Assembly (NCBI RefSeq): GCF_020360975.1
Contig: NW_025408671.1
Span: forward strand, 2,728,001-2,792,000
From: Hirsutella rhossiliensis
Lineage: Eukaryota > Ascomycota > Sordariomycetes > Hypocreales > Ophiocordycipitaceae
Reading direction: 5' to 3'
DNA: 64,000 nt
The translations under genes were made by a program, and so were the position numbers. How positions within the stretch are numbered: position 1 is the first letter of the stretch; each line of letters opens with the position of its first letter. This document shows, in pieces, positions 23,865 to 36,752 of this stretch. Below the pieces are notes generated by a model that had not been told where the DNA came from, searched no databases, and worked only from the letters and a program-made list of their open reading frames with translations.

Positions 23865-26800
23865 ATGAGTCTGGACAGGCGAAAATGGAGGAGCTCGTCA
23901 GGTCTTGCCATATCGCAGCTGCTACCGGGCCATCGCGATGAATCCGAGAAAAAGCTGCTACCAGAGCCGGTCGAGGGCAGGGCACCCCGAGTTCTCACCA
24001 GGGCGTTGCGCTCGCTTAGCAGCTCGTCGATGGACTCGACGGCCTCGAGCTTGCTCAGAAGCTCGTCAACCACGAGACGGCTGCAAAAGTCTCCCTCGAC
24101 TTCTGGCTCCATGATCGGCCGGCTCCATCGCCGGGTCTCCAGGCGCTCCAACCCCGCCAGCGGTTCTTTTTCCGACCCCCCTGGTAGCCCCATTGTCAAC
24201 CTGTCACAGCCATTTTCGACCATGGACGTGGTCCAGTACGGCCCTCTCAAAGCAGATATATCGCTTCTGAAAGCACGTTCCGAATACCTGGTGCTGTCAG
24301 ACCAGTGCCTGGTCAAGTTTGTCAGCGGCGAGGCAGCCAGGAGCGCCTTTCCGCAACTAACCAGAGCCCAAACCCAGGCGCGCGATTCTTCGCCTCACCG
24401 TATTCCGCTAGGCAGATCTGCGGCGGGCGAAATTCGGCTGGAGATTCCGCTACACGCAATCGTCGCAGTTTTCGACGAGGATGGCTCGAATGATCGATCT
24501 GCGATCGAGATCTGGTGGTTCTCTCAGTGGCCGCGGCTCGGATACTGCAAGGCCCATCTGCACTTTGCTTTGCCCAGGGAGAGGGACGACTGGCTGGCCT
24601 CCATCCACCGTGCGTGTAGGGCAAGACTGAGGAAGACGCCGGGAATTTCCCACATACCCGAGAACCTCAAGGCACGTATTAATCACATTGTTCGGGCTAC
24701 CGAGGGCTCGATAGACGAAGCACCGCAGAACTTGATCTTCCCCGTCGCCAGGCGCGTTTTCGGCCTGTCCCAGAAAGCATCGGCTGCCGACGAAAGCCAC
24801 GACAACACGGACTCATCTTCTTTCTACTTTGTCATTGGGCCGTGCATGTGCCATCTCATTGAAGTGCTCAAGGCCGATCATTCGACACTCCCGGGTGACC
24901 TACGCGTCAAGGCCACCTCATACGGGACCGTAACTCTGACACGATTCAAGGCTTCGGTGGCATCGCATGAGCAGCGGTTTATCATGTGCTTTCGGTAAGC
25001 TAAACCCGGCCCATCCGAACAAGCGCTTTCAGACGCCCAGACTGACATTTCCAGCTCGCCCTTTGGCCACGAATCTCGCCTAGATCTCGCCAGCGTGCAG
25101 TATCGGCGCATCATCGAGGCCCTGACCAAAGCAGACCGCATACTGAAGCCCATGTGGCCGCAGCACTTCCAACAAGCCATATTCGACATCAAGGGACTTC
25201 CGCCGCCTCTTCAGCTTACCTCTGGGAACGATCTTGGCGGCCTCAAGAGGAGCCTGCAGGCGTATTGCGCAGCCTACCAGGTTCGGGTCCCGGAGTGGAA
25301 GATTGAGTGGAGCACACCTCCACAGCCGGCATTTCGGCTGCTGCCACTCGAGGGCGAGTCGTACTCGTCCTTGCAGCTTCTCGCGGTGTTCCGGGCCTTG
25401 CGATACAATAGCTTCTTCAAGGCGATATCCTTCCGCGGCGTCGACTTGTCCCCACTCACTGGCAAGAACGATTGTTCCCAATACGGGGACGCCGTGGCAT
25501 ACAGGTCGTTGAACGGTGAGACCCCCCTCTCGCCTGTCCGAATATTGTTTGTGTTGGGTGCTGATTCGAGACAGGTTTGAGCATATCTGAAGACCACCAT
25601 GAGGTTCTTCTGCAGGCTCCCATTTTGGGACAAGAAATGCACGCCTTGACATTTGCGTCTGAGTCTATCCGGAGTATCGACTTGAATAACGTTCTCGGAC
25701 TGCAGATTGCAGACCGGAGGCAGAGTCGACTGAAGTGCGATCTTGGCAGTCTCCGCACGATGAGCTCTGAGCTGCTGCGCCCTATGATGATGCTCTGGCG
25801 AGAGCAGTTGTGCGCTTGCCACAGCGTGTCGCTGTCCGGCAACCCGCTGGCTCTGCCAGACGTGGATGAGTTTGGTAAGTCAACCTGGGCCAAGCATTGA
25901 TGTGGCGACTCTCCTTCTGACACATGCTGCAGCCAATATCCTGGTGCTCGATCACGTGCATTTCAAGAAACTCGACTTGGCGAGGTGCGCTTTGGGGGAT
26001 GCTGGGCTATCCAAACTGTGGCCGGGGCTCGCGGGCCAGGCTCACTCCTTGGAATGGCTCGACACATCCGATAACCATGGTGTCGTCAGGTTTGAGATGA
26101 TGCAAAACACACTACGGCAGCTGAAAAGGATCACGAAGCTCAACATCGCTGGAAATACACGTATTACGTCGGACGAATCTCTGTTTGACGAGGCGATTAT
26201 CGGCTCGTGGGCACTGCAGGACATCGACCTTTCTGGGATTGCGGTACGTGAGACCAACTTTTGTGGATGGAAGCCGTGGCTAACAGCCAGGTAGCTCAAC
26301 GACAAGACGATCGATGTGCTGGCGGCATACCTTCGTACGCAGCAGTCTCACGGCCTCCGTGTCATGCGGCTCAATAGCTGCGGCCTCACGGGAAGGCAAA
26401 TATCACGCCTGTTTCGTGCAATGGGCCAAGCAAGACGCGTGACGGTTCACCTGAACGCCAATCGACTAGACGAGGGCATTGATGACTTGTGCCGGGCCGT
26501 AGCCTGTGGCTTTGCCCCCTGGAGTCTTTTCCTGCAGATGGTCGAATTTGCGCTGGAAACGAATTATGTCAAGCTCCTGCGCGCCCTGACTGTCAACAAG
26601 ACGATTGAGTGTCTGAGCCTGGCGGGCATGGCCATGGCAGATGCGGCGAGTAGCACAGCTTGCCAGGCCATTGCGGATTTCCTCTCCAAGAACAACAAGG
26701 TCCGCTTCCTGGACATCTCGGGCTACGACTCCAAGCTCGACGAGGGACGATTGGGCAGGGGGTTTGCCGGGGCCCTGAGCGGCATGAAGTCCAATACACG

Positions 26801-27716
26801 GATCGAACACCTTCGAGTTCGCAGCCAAATGCTCAACGCCAACATTGGAGATCTCGCCGAAGCCATCTCGGCCAACAAAACCCTACATACGCTGGACTGC
26901 GAGGGCAACGACTTTAACCTGTCTAATATGCGGCATCTCATTAAACATCTCGAGGACAATTCCACGATCCGTCAATTCTCGGCCTTCTCCGATCAAGAGC
27001 TGTCTCGTACGATTCGAAAGTCGATGCACACTGCGGGCACGGCGCTGCCGTTGCGTCGTGCATCAGTGATATCGAGGTTTAGACATGAAAAGCCCCAAAA
27101 CGGGTCTGGGACGCCGCTGGTGCAGCAGCTCAAGGACGAATGGGACGGCGCGGTGGCAGACCTGGAGCGCCTCCTGAGGAAGAATCGGGAGGCGTTTGCG
27201 GAGAGCGAGGACGACGATGCTGATTTTGCCTCTCATGGGCAGTGGAGGGGCAGCGACGCTGAGTGTGATTTCTCGTTGGCGTTTGGAGGACTGGCTCGCA
27301 CGGAGTGGGAGTGCTGGAGAGCCAGGGGTTGCCAAGGCTCAGCGTCTCCGCAGCGACGGCCGGTCTCCGAGTTGGTAACGCCAGCAGGCGGCGATGGGGT
27401 AAGAGAGGCGGTCGGGCGGCCGTCCTCAACCATTTCAAGCGACGTTGCTATAAGCCCTTCGACGGACGGTGCGAGTACGGCGGACATGCCGAGCCCACCA
27501 GAGCTAGAGAGCCCTCCGGACAGAGAATACAGCCTCGGGGACGGCCTCAACACAATCACGGTTATCGACGAGGCGCGCGACAGCAACTACACCTTTTGCG
27601 AGGGATTCGACGTCGACGGCGGCTTACAGATAAAGAGATACCGACGCTATTTGGATACCACCCCGAGCTGTATCGAGGAAGAAGAGGGGGGCGGAGCGGG
27701 CGAGGGCGCTGCCTGA
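23865..27716 (+). CDS. Large leucine-rich-repeat protein with PH-like N-terminal region (CARMIL-like layout)
   Basis: Five exons: 23865-24994, 25055-25515, 25575-25874, 25933-26243 and 26295-27716; introns 60, 59, 58 and 51 nt; 1,207 aa. The N-terminal 115 residues are Ser/Arg-rich. A compact region at about 120-260 looks PH-like (VVQYGPLKADISLLKARSEY ... HLHFALPRERDDWLASIHRA). Then come LRRs from about residue 400 to 960, of the ribonuclease-inhibitor type: SIRSIDLNNVLGLQI, HFKKLDLARCALGDAGLSKL, ALQDIDLSGIALND, GLRVMRLNSCGLTGRQISRL, TIECLSLAGMAM, KVRFLDISGYD and TLHTLDCEGNDFNL. The tail is acidic and disordered. PH plus RI-type LRR is the order seen in CARMIL actin regulators, so a cortical actin role is possible, but I see no capping-protein-interaction motif. 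The last acceptor is ambiguous (CCAG then GTAG 4 nt later); only the second keeps the LRR frame. PAN1, an actin regulator, is next door. Confidence 0.85.
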
Positions 27717-28604
27717 GGGGAGTTGAAGATGATTTGCATCTTTCAGATTCGTACACGGCCATGTCTTGACTGGAGTTTGGGACGTTCGCTGGACACGCGG
27801 AGCGACTGTTTGGCTCGATACCCCGGTTTTATCATTTCTTTTGTCGTCTGTAACGAACATGTAGTATTTGGCATATGCGATTAACTCAAGTGTTGGTTGT
27901 GTTTAGAGGCTGCGGTGACAGGTTGCCGCGGGCATTGGTGTTAGCGTGCTAGACCTCACGAGCCGAGTCGGTGACCGTACTCTGGCAGTCCAGAAGCAAA
28001 CCACGCAATTACTTTGCGGGCGAAGAGTTGCATCTCCCGAGGGATACGGCTTTTGTGATGGTCTGGGAGTGTACTGTTCGGAGTTTGTGAGAAACGAAGT
28101 ACCAGGTCGTAATTGTACTTGCACGGTGAAGCCACCAAAGCATGCCGGGCCTGGCGGTGCGCTGACTCAGCTCAAAGCGGTGCCGGCTCGGTGCCCTCGG
28201 CGCTTACGCAAATGCCCTAGCTTCCTGTACAAGGTACCTCGGGCGCCATGATACCCTAGCGGGAGACGGAGGTAGGGACAGGAACGCAGCCCAGCCGCCT
28301 CGTTCTCGCTGCACCAAGGCATCTGTCCATCTGCCCGGCGAAAACTTTGCGAGAGCTTCGCCATCCATCATCAACAGCCGCCTCGCCTGCGGCGAAGCCT
28401 CGCGTCAGAGTCCTTTTCAGGGTTCCCACTCGAGCACACCGTGCTTCATTGGTCGCGTTTCCTACTCCACGACGGCCCCTTAACTGCAGAGCATCGAAGC
28501 GGCCAGCCCCCTCTCCCCCACTACGATCTCGATCCCCTGACGAGGGCATACCATCTCCGGCCGCTGCACAGACGCTGCATCGACCTGAAGGGGGTGCCGC
28601 GGCG
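27717..28604. other. PAN1 upstream region
   Basis: 888 bp holding the LRR gene's 3' flank and the PAN1 promoter and leader. The PAN1 frame stays open back to about 28347 but the upstream part has no domain or family-like start, so I treat it as leader. Confidence 0.55.
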
Positions 28605-31600
28605 ATGTACTCCAACTCGAGTGCCTTCTTGGGGGGCAATAGCCAGCGCCCAGGTGGCCAGCAGTATGGCGGATCCCCTCTCAACAACGGCATGGCTGGA
28701 GGTCAGCAGCAGCAGAGTCCATTTGCACCGCAGCCGACCGGTTTCGGCCAGCCAAACTTGCAACAGCAATATACCGGCTACCCGATGCAAGCTCAGCCTA
28801 CAGGCATGCCGATGCAAGCCCAGCCCACGGGCATGCCGCAGCAACCCTTCCAGCAGCAGCAGTACACAGGATATCCAGGCCAAGCTCAGCAGACGCAGCA
28901 GAGCTTCCAGAACCCCATGCCCTCGATCCCGCCGCAGTTCCAACAGCAGTTTCAACAACAACAGCAGCAGCAGCAGCAGCAGCCGCCGCCGCCGCCTCCG
29001 GGACCGCCACTGTCGCAGTCCAATACGTTCTCGTCCTTGCCACAACAGTCATCGGGACCTCCGCAGCCGCCTGCTCCGATGAAGCCGCAGCCGACTGGAT
29101 TCACCGAGATGGCGGCGTCATTCCAGACTGGGGCCGCGGCCAGGACCCCAGACCGCCCGACCGAGACCAAGATGACAAACAAAATCCCCAACATCAGGCT
29201 GTCATTCATCACGGCGCAAGACCAGGCCAAATTTGAAACGCTGTTCAAGTCTGCCGTGGGGGATAATTCGACAACAATGTCGGGAGACAAGGCACGGGAT
29301 CTTTTGCTCCGCTCGCGCCTCGACGGCGACTCGCTGTCCCAAATATGGTGAGATCACTCTCGGGCAAGGACGCTGTGCAGCTCCGACGAGTCGTTAACCA
29401 GAGCCATCACAGGACCCTGGCGGACACAACACGGGCTGGCCAACTCTACTTTCCCGAATTTGCCCTCGCCATGTATTTGTGCAATTTGAAGCTAACGGGA
29501 AAGACTTTGCCCCCTTCTCTGCCAGAACACATCAAAAACGAAGTCTCGAGCATGGTCGACATCATTGGGTTTAGTGTGGTTGAGGCTCAGGCGAATCATA
29601 CATCGCAGAATGCCTCCCAGCCTACCATCCAGCAGCCACAGCCCCAGCCATCAAGCTCTCAGCTGCTCCAGTCCCAGATGACGGGCTTTCCAGGGCATCA
29701 AAATGGCTTCGGAGCCCAGCCGCAAGGAATGCAACAGTCCCAGCCGACGGGATTTCCTGCAATGCAGGCTGCGCAGCCCACTGGCTTCCAGGGGTTGCGG
29801 CCCTCGATGCCGCCCATGCCCACTGGCTTCGGCCAGTCCCTGTCGCCAAATACAGGCGGCGGTCTGGGCATGGCTGCTTCTCTCAATGCCCAACCAACCG
29901 GCCGCCCGGGCCAATGGGGCCTCGTCAACGCCCCTGCCTCTGGATTGCCCAATATCGACGCATTGCAGGCCAGGATGATGCCCCAGCAAGGCCGCGAGGG
30001 CGGCTCGTACACCACGCAGGGTCTTCAGGGTAACGCCGTCATTCCATGGGCCATCACGAAGGAAGAGAAGACCCGGTACGATGCCTTGTTCAGGGCCTGG
30101 GATGGATTTGGGAAAGGGCATATCGGAGGCGACCAAGCGATTGAGATTTTTGGTCAAAGTGGTCTTGAAAAGCCTGATCTCGAAAGGGTCTGGACCCTAT
30201 CGGACAATGGCAACAAGGGCCGTCTTGATCTGGACGAGTTCGCCGTTGCCATGCACTTGATTTACCGGAAGCTCAACGGCTATCCTCTGCCTAACGCTCT
30301 TCCCCCAGAGCTCGTCCCTCCTTCGACTCGCAACTTTAGCCAATCTATTGGCACGCTCAAGTCAATGTTGCACCAAGAGTCCGACTTCCGCAAGAGCTCT
30401 GGAGCAGCGCTGCTGCCCCAGAAGACTGGCGTCAGCTATATGAAGAACCGGTCCTTTAGGGGAGATAGTGGTGTAGCGTCTGCTGGACGCAAGGATGCAA
30501 CTGTCTTCCGCAATGATGATGAGGACTTTGGATACAGGTCCAGCGCCCGGCGCAGGCTAGGCAACAGCTCTCCACGACCTGCCTCTCCGGCTTCCGTGGG
30601 ATCAAACGATGATATGACGCTGGATCAGCTTCGCAAGAAGATCAAGGAGAAGCAGGTCCTACTGGACGCCATGGACTTCGCCGACGAGAAGAACAATGAA
30701 GAAGACGATATCCTGGATAGACGCGATCGCCGAGAAGCAGAAGAGCTCTACAGACGCATCAGACGTATGCAGAACGATATTGACGCCCACCCCGACGCTG
30801 CTGTGACGAGCGGCGACTCTGATGCAGAACGGCGTGCATTGAAGCGCCAGCTCCAGAATCTTACGGATAAGGTACCGGAGCTTGCATCTCAAGTTCGCAG
30901 GACCGAGAAGGCCATTATGGAGGCACGACTGGAGCTCTTCCGTCTCAAGGACGCCAAGGCCCATCCGGGCAGCGGCACTACGATTGTAGGTACCGGCGCT
31001 GGCGGAGCCGTGACGGAGTCAGACCGGCTCAAGGCTCGAGCCAAGGCCATGATGCAACAACGAACAGCCGCTTTGACGGGCAAGAAGATTGACGTTGGGT
31101 CTGAAGACCTCGATGCCCCCAAGCGTCTTGAAGAAGAAACCATTGGTGCGAAGAGTGAGAAGGAGAGTAACGAGAGCATGGTCCGCGATGTCGAGGAAAG
31201 TGTCCGCGACTTTGCTCGAAGTATTGAAGACAGCCTTAAAGAGGGCGGCAAAGACAATACCAGCGAGCACGAGCGGCGGCGCTGGGAAGATGGCCTTGGC
31301 GTCGAGGATGAGGTTCGGGACTTCATCTTCGATCTCCAGCGTGAGAGTCGCGCGTCTCGTCTACGCTCCCAAGACAAGCGCGTTGCCCGACCTGCGGCTC
31401 CTGCTGAAGAAGCGCGTCCAGAGAGAGTTGACAGCCCGCGAGTTGAGAGTCCTGCCCCGACACCCCAGACCACGACCCCCGCCGCTGCTGGTGGATCGTA
31501 CGCGTCGTACAAAACGCCCGAGGAGCGCGCGGCATTTATCAAGCAACAGGCCGAACAGAGAATGGCTGAGCGTTTGGCTGCTCTGGGAATCAAGGCCCCA

Positions 31601-33206
31601 TCAAAACTGGGGGAGAGCGCAGCGCAGCGCGCAGATCGTGAGAGGTCTGAGCGAGCTGCCAAGCTTCGACAAGCCGAAGAGGAAGACGCTCGCAGGGAGA
31701 CCGAACGCCAGGCGCGTCTGGCCGAGGAACAGGGCGTGCCGCCCCCGGCGTCCGAATCCCCCAAAGCTGGAACTAGAAAGCCTCCACCGCCGCCCACGAG
31801 GAAGGGTGTTAAGCCCGAAATCGATGCCGCTAAGAAGTCGGAAGAAGAACAGGCCGCCCGAGCCGCCGAGGAGCGAAGGCTAGCCGAAGAACACGAGCAA
31901 CAGCAGCGCGAGACGCAGGAGATGGAGTGAGTAGAACAAGTTCCAAAACATGACCATCTGTGTTGAACTAACATGTGGCGACAGGGAAACCGCCAAAGAG
32001 GAGGAAGACGAGTTTGAAAAGGAACAGCAGGCGACCGCGGCTCGCCTGAAAACCCTTGAGGAGCAGGTTCAGCAGGGCAAGCTGCGGAAGGAGGAAGAGA
32101 AGAAGAAGAAGAAGGCGGCGCTGGCGGAGGCGAAGGAAAAAGAGCCCAAGATGGCTGCCAGACGAGCGGAAATCGAGGCCGCGAAGCAGCGGGAACTAGA
32201 GCTGCAACGTCAACTCGAGTCTATGAACGATGACAGCTCCTCTTCCGACGACGAGGGTCCGAAGCAGATCACGCCCCAGGCCTCGACACCGACTCTGGGC
32301 AGCAGCCAGATAAGCCAGCAGGAACCCGAGCAGAAACCCAGCCCCCCTCCAGCGGCAGCGCCCGCGATATTCCCTCCGCCCCCGGCGGTCGTCACCTCGC
32401 CGCCATCCGAGACGGAGAGCAAGAATCCATATTTCAAGATGATGTCCCACTCTTGCGAGGCAACAGCAGCCCCCGCGGTACCGTCAGACAGCGCTCCAGC
32501 GGCGCCGCCTCCACCAGATCCCTCGACGAATCCTTTCCATCGCATGGCTCAGGAGAATAGGGCGGCCCCGGCGCCCACCGGCCCAATCACTAGGAGGCGA
32601 GCGGACTCGGATGACTGGGGCTCGAGCAAGGAGGACGACGACGAGGACTCGGACGACGACCGTCCCGGCGGCGGCAACGCTGCTCAGCTTGCCTCCATTC
32701 TGTTTGGCACCATGGCGCCTCCGCGGCCGCTTTCGGCCGCCGGCAGGGACTCGCCGGCACCTGCGACCGATACCCCTATTGCACCTCCTCCGCCGCCGCC
32801 GATGCCGAGTTCCGATGCTCCGGCCGATTCCCCTCCGCCACCGCCTCCGCCGCCGGCTCCAATGCCAGAGAGCGAGGAGCCTGCATCGCCGCTTCCGCCG
32901 CCCCCGACGGCGCCTTCAGGGGCGCCGCCGCCTCCGCCACCGCCGCCGCCTCCAGCTTCAGGCGCTCCTCCGCCTCCGCCTCCGCCGCCGCCTCCAGGTG
33001 CGGGGGCTCCTCCGCCTCCCCCGATGCCCAATGTCGGTGGACCGCCGCCTCCTCCCCCACCGCCTCCCGGCGGTGCTCCAGCGGCTCTCCCAACGGGCGG
33101 ACGTCCCTCGGGATTCTTGAGTGAAATTCAAGTGGGCAAATCGCTCAAGAAGACGGCGACCAACGACAAGAGCGGGGCGTCTGTGTCTGGTCGGGTGCTG
33201 GACTAG
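28605..33206 (+). CDS. PAN1: Actin cytoskeleton-regulatory complex protein PAN1
   Basis: Endocytic scaffold of cortical actin patches that binds Arp2/3 and endocytic adaptors. Exons: 28605-29347, 29413-31926 and 31985-33206; introns 65 and 58 nt; 1,492 aa. The N-terminus starts [20 protein letters not shown] and is rich in QPTG/QYTG units, including NLQQQYTG, which fits the LxxQxTG site known for Ark/Prk kinases. There is a polyQ-polyP tract (28960-29005). EH domain 1 lies at about residues 200-290, split by intron 1 ([23 protein letters not shown]). EH domain 2 is at about 460-550 ([38 protein letters not shown]). A long coiled coil starts at about 650 ([19 protein letters not shown]) and more charged helix follows to about 1,160. 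The C-terminal part is highly proline-rich with long P-runs and ends in a WH2 motif near 1,455-1,475 ([14 protein letters not shown]). All expected PAN1 modules are present and in order. Confidence 0.96.
28960..29005 (+). repeat. CAG/CCG triplet tract coding polyGln-polyPro in PAN1
   Basis: A run of CAG codons immediately followed by CCG/CCT codons inside PAN1 exon 1. Such tracts commonly vary in length between isolates. Confidence 0.85.
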
Positions 33207-34509
33207 ACGAAATTAGGGCGAGGCGAGGGACGGGCCTGGCTGGGTCGCCCTTGGCCTGTCCATGTCTAGGATGAAGTCAGCGGAGACGGTTCGCAAGGTT
33301 GTCATGCTGAGCAGTCGGCATGATTGTGTAATTTCGATTGCGGTATATCAAAAAATCCGGTCTTGAACAATTTTAGGCCGGTGAACGTACAGTCCCAGCC
33401 CCCACCTGTGTCTCCGAAGTCCCCTCTTTAAGGTTCTTTGGTAGAGGAAGTTGCGGGTCGAGATCAAGATTGGGCTTGGATGGGGAGACGACGGCGGAGC
33501 TGGAGTCGCTGGGCGGAAGACGGGAGTGTCGGGGGCACGGATGCACGGCAATGACGGTAGTTCGTGCCTGGACCAGAAGTCTGTTGGCCGTGCGTAAAAA
33601 AAAGAAAAAAGAGGTCTGGGCTTAGCTATTCAACGGCGACTGCCTGGAGTCCCGGCCGAAGCAGGCCGGGGTCGGGAGGGACACGCGGCGCACGGCGGGC
33701 CGAGGATGCAGCTGAGACTATTTTCCTCTCTTGAACCTATTCAATACGGGCGCTCGGAGCGGAGGAAGCGCATAGCTGGAAGATCAGACGAGCGGCAGGC
33801 GGGCAGGCATCTCGTGTGAATCGGCATGGGAGGGAGCATGAAAGTTCATGCTGGGCAGCAACGCACGAGCCGTGGAGACTTACGATTTTACTTTTTTTTT
33901 TTTTTGCGGAGAACCGGGGACGGGAAGGGATGCCTAGATAGACAAGAAGAAAAGAGAAGGGAAATACGAGATGGCATCTGTCGTGGCAGTTCCGTGGTTG
34001 GCGATGGGGTCCTGGGTCCCTAGGCGCGCACGTGTGCGGCGGATCCATGCATGGCTGCTAACCAGGACCACGGTAGTTTGAGAGGGAGGATACCGGTACT
34101 CTTTTTGACCCAGATTGCACGGTTGATGCCACGATGGGCCGGGCGTGTTGGCGGAGCTTTGGCCCTGTTTCTGTGCCTGATAGCCGACGGCTTGGCTTCG
34201 GGACAGAAGCAGGGAAGAAAGCGATCGGCCCAGCCAGGGGTGATGCTTGTTGGGTTTCTTAATGGCGCACTTGGACTTCTTCTTTCTTTCGGTCTTTCGG
34301 GGCAGAGTGTCGTCATGTGAGAGAGGATGATGGATGGTTGAGTTGAGAGAATGCAGAGAGAGACATGGACCCTCTGCATGCCAGGAGGCTCAGAGTCAAG
34401 CGAGAGATGTACCGAGACAGCCCGGGCGGCGGGCCTTTGAGAAGCAGGAGGGGCCGGCCACCTTTTCCCGGCAGCGCTGGCATTTGGCGTGGAATACTGG
34501 TCTACTGTA

Positions 34510-34570
34510 CTGTACAGTCAAGTAAGTTAGAGGCGGACTGGGCTGTACAGTCAAGTAGAGGTGGATTGGG
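34510..34570. repeat. Imperfect tandem duplication carrying CTGTACAGTCAAGTA
   Basis: Copy 1 starts at 34510 and copy 2 at 34543; each begins CTGTACAGTCAAGTA and continues AGAGG(C/T)GGA(C/T)TGGG. Copy 1 has a 5-6 base insertion. Confidence 0.8.
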
Positions 34571-35836
34571 CATGGCCGATGATGCATCATGACGACTTGA
34601 CAAGTAGTAGCAAGCGGATTAACGATGCACCACCCTGTTTTAGCAGCTGCGGCAGCCGTGGCGCGCGCCTATGGATGTACCTCGCGGTACTTCTGATAGC
34701 CGGGAAAAAAACGAGGCCCCATGATTGGCGGGCAAGTCGCGTCGGCAAAGGTAAACAAAAGAAAAGAGAAGAAAAAAAAGCGCGTCTCGGACGCGTCGGG
34801 CTGTTCGGCTCAACCTCATAGAGAGAGAGAGAGAGGCTCTGCGGGTTGGTTAGGAGCGAGAATCAAGAAGAGAGACAGGCAGCGAATGTGTGTGCTTGCG
34901 TGTGTGTGCGTGTGTGGAAGAGAGACACGGAGATGGGCTATTCGCTCTCGGATAATCCAATTCATTCGTCGTACAAGCAAGCAGTGCCGTACAATGAATG
35001 ACGCACGCCCCTCCATTCCCTCCCTCGAGTTCCGCCTCCCTCGCATCGCAAAAGTCTAATGAGCCCACGGACATGAACGTCTTTTTGGCTCGTAATTGCC
35101 GGCGGCGGCGCCCTTGCGTCGCCTGTGTGCCGACCGCTGTTCCAGCAGAGTCAAAAGCAACGATGAGGATGGGCAGAGAAAAGCAAGCAAGACCGGGCTT
35201 ATACTGTACTGTACGACGTCGATGAACCCTGTGGCTTCCCCAGACGAGATCCGAGAACAAAGGACTGTTGGGCCGTGTCTGAGATGGCGGCTGCGAGAGG
35301 AACTGGACAGGGGACTCCAAAAGACGGATGGATTCCTTCCGTCTTTTGGAGACGAGCTTTCTCTTGTTTCTTGTCTGCAACGAGCGGGCCGGCACGACGT
35401 GCGCAATCGAGGGGAAGGAAGCCATGGGGATTGCAGATTTGTCGCCATGCATCGCCATGCATCCTGTACTTTACTGTACTTGACTATCCTCTACAGTACG
35501 GACATAGAACTTGTGGATGGACATGACTTGGCCAAGGGCATGTTGCATGCAAGCTACCTCAAGGTAGGTAGGTAGGGACTGTACAGTACGTTGGGTGCGC
35601 AAGGCATCCGCAAATGTGGCTGCGAGAAGGACAAAGGAAGAAGAAGCATGACGATGGCGATGATGATCGCATGTGGTTGGTCCATGTCTCTGTCCATGGC
35701 AAGACTTCGGACGCGTCGGGTCCATCCTCGGCGGCGGCCACGACGAGCCGGAGGGTCGATGGTGGATGCATGAAAGACACCATCTCGTCGTCCCATTCCG
35801 AGACCCCGCTCTGCCATGGACCATGGACGGACGGAA

Positions 35837-35864
35837 GGATGGATGGATGGATGGATGGATGGAT
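35837..35864. repeat. (GGAT)7 microsatellite
   Basis: Seven uninterrupted GGAT units, flanked by GGAC units on both sides. Confidence 0.9.
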
Positions 35865-35898
35865 GGACGGACGTCCAACGGGTCCAACCGGGGGTGGG

Positions 35899-35941
<43 letters not shown>

Positions 35942-35963
35942 CTGTGTCTGTGTCTGTGTGTTT
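35899..35963. repeat. (CT)n microsatellite followed by TGTGTC repeats
   Basis: About 19 CT units to 35937, then several TGTGTC units. It lies in the long upstream region of the forkhead gene. Confidence 0.9.
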
Positions 35964-36752
35964 CTCTCCCCCTCTCGCTCTCATAATAGGTATCCAGAGA
36001 GAGACGGTTGTACTGTAGAGCTCACCACACTGAGCATTTCTCAGCAACCACCAGGCGAGAGACAAAACCCCCCCCCCCTCGCATGCACGCACTTGAAGCA
36101 GCAGAGACTCTCCCCCCCTCCACCCCGGTCGTATCAGCCCAAAAGACGATTGTTCGTCCAATCCAATCCAATCAGCCCCAACACCCTCACACGCCCCCCC
36201 CCCCCGTCGGCGCTCCACTCGGCCGCGCTCGAGGGTCGACGACTCGAGGACTTTTACCGCTGCAGAGCAAAGTACCTTTGCACTCTGCAGACACTGTACG
36301 GTACTCTTCCTGCCTGCCGAGCCGTGTGCTTTCTCCACACTCTCTCTCTCCCTCCCTCTCTCTCGTCTCTCTGGCACGCGCGCTCTCGCTCTCTCCCTTG
36401 ACATCTGCAGTCGCCCATTCATCTCCTCCGACTCCCCTCTCCTCCGTCCGACTCTCTTCCCCTCTTCTCTTCCTCCTCACCTCGGACCCGTCCTACCTCT
36501 GCATACGCGCTCGCCCGCCTCGCCGCGCACCAGACGGCCCTCGAGCGTTGGCCATCGCCGATATAGCCTTTCCAACAGCTTCGCGCATTGAACGCCGTCC
36601 ATCTCTACCGTCCGCAGCCCACCGCCATTTCCCCCGCCTGGCATATTCCTTCATCATCCTCGGCCGGCCACCCCCCAGCACCAGCCCCAGTAGTGACGCC
36701 CTGCATTCACCTGCCCCACAGTCATTAAAAGCGGTACACTCTTTTCGTCCAG

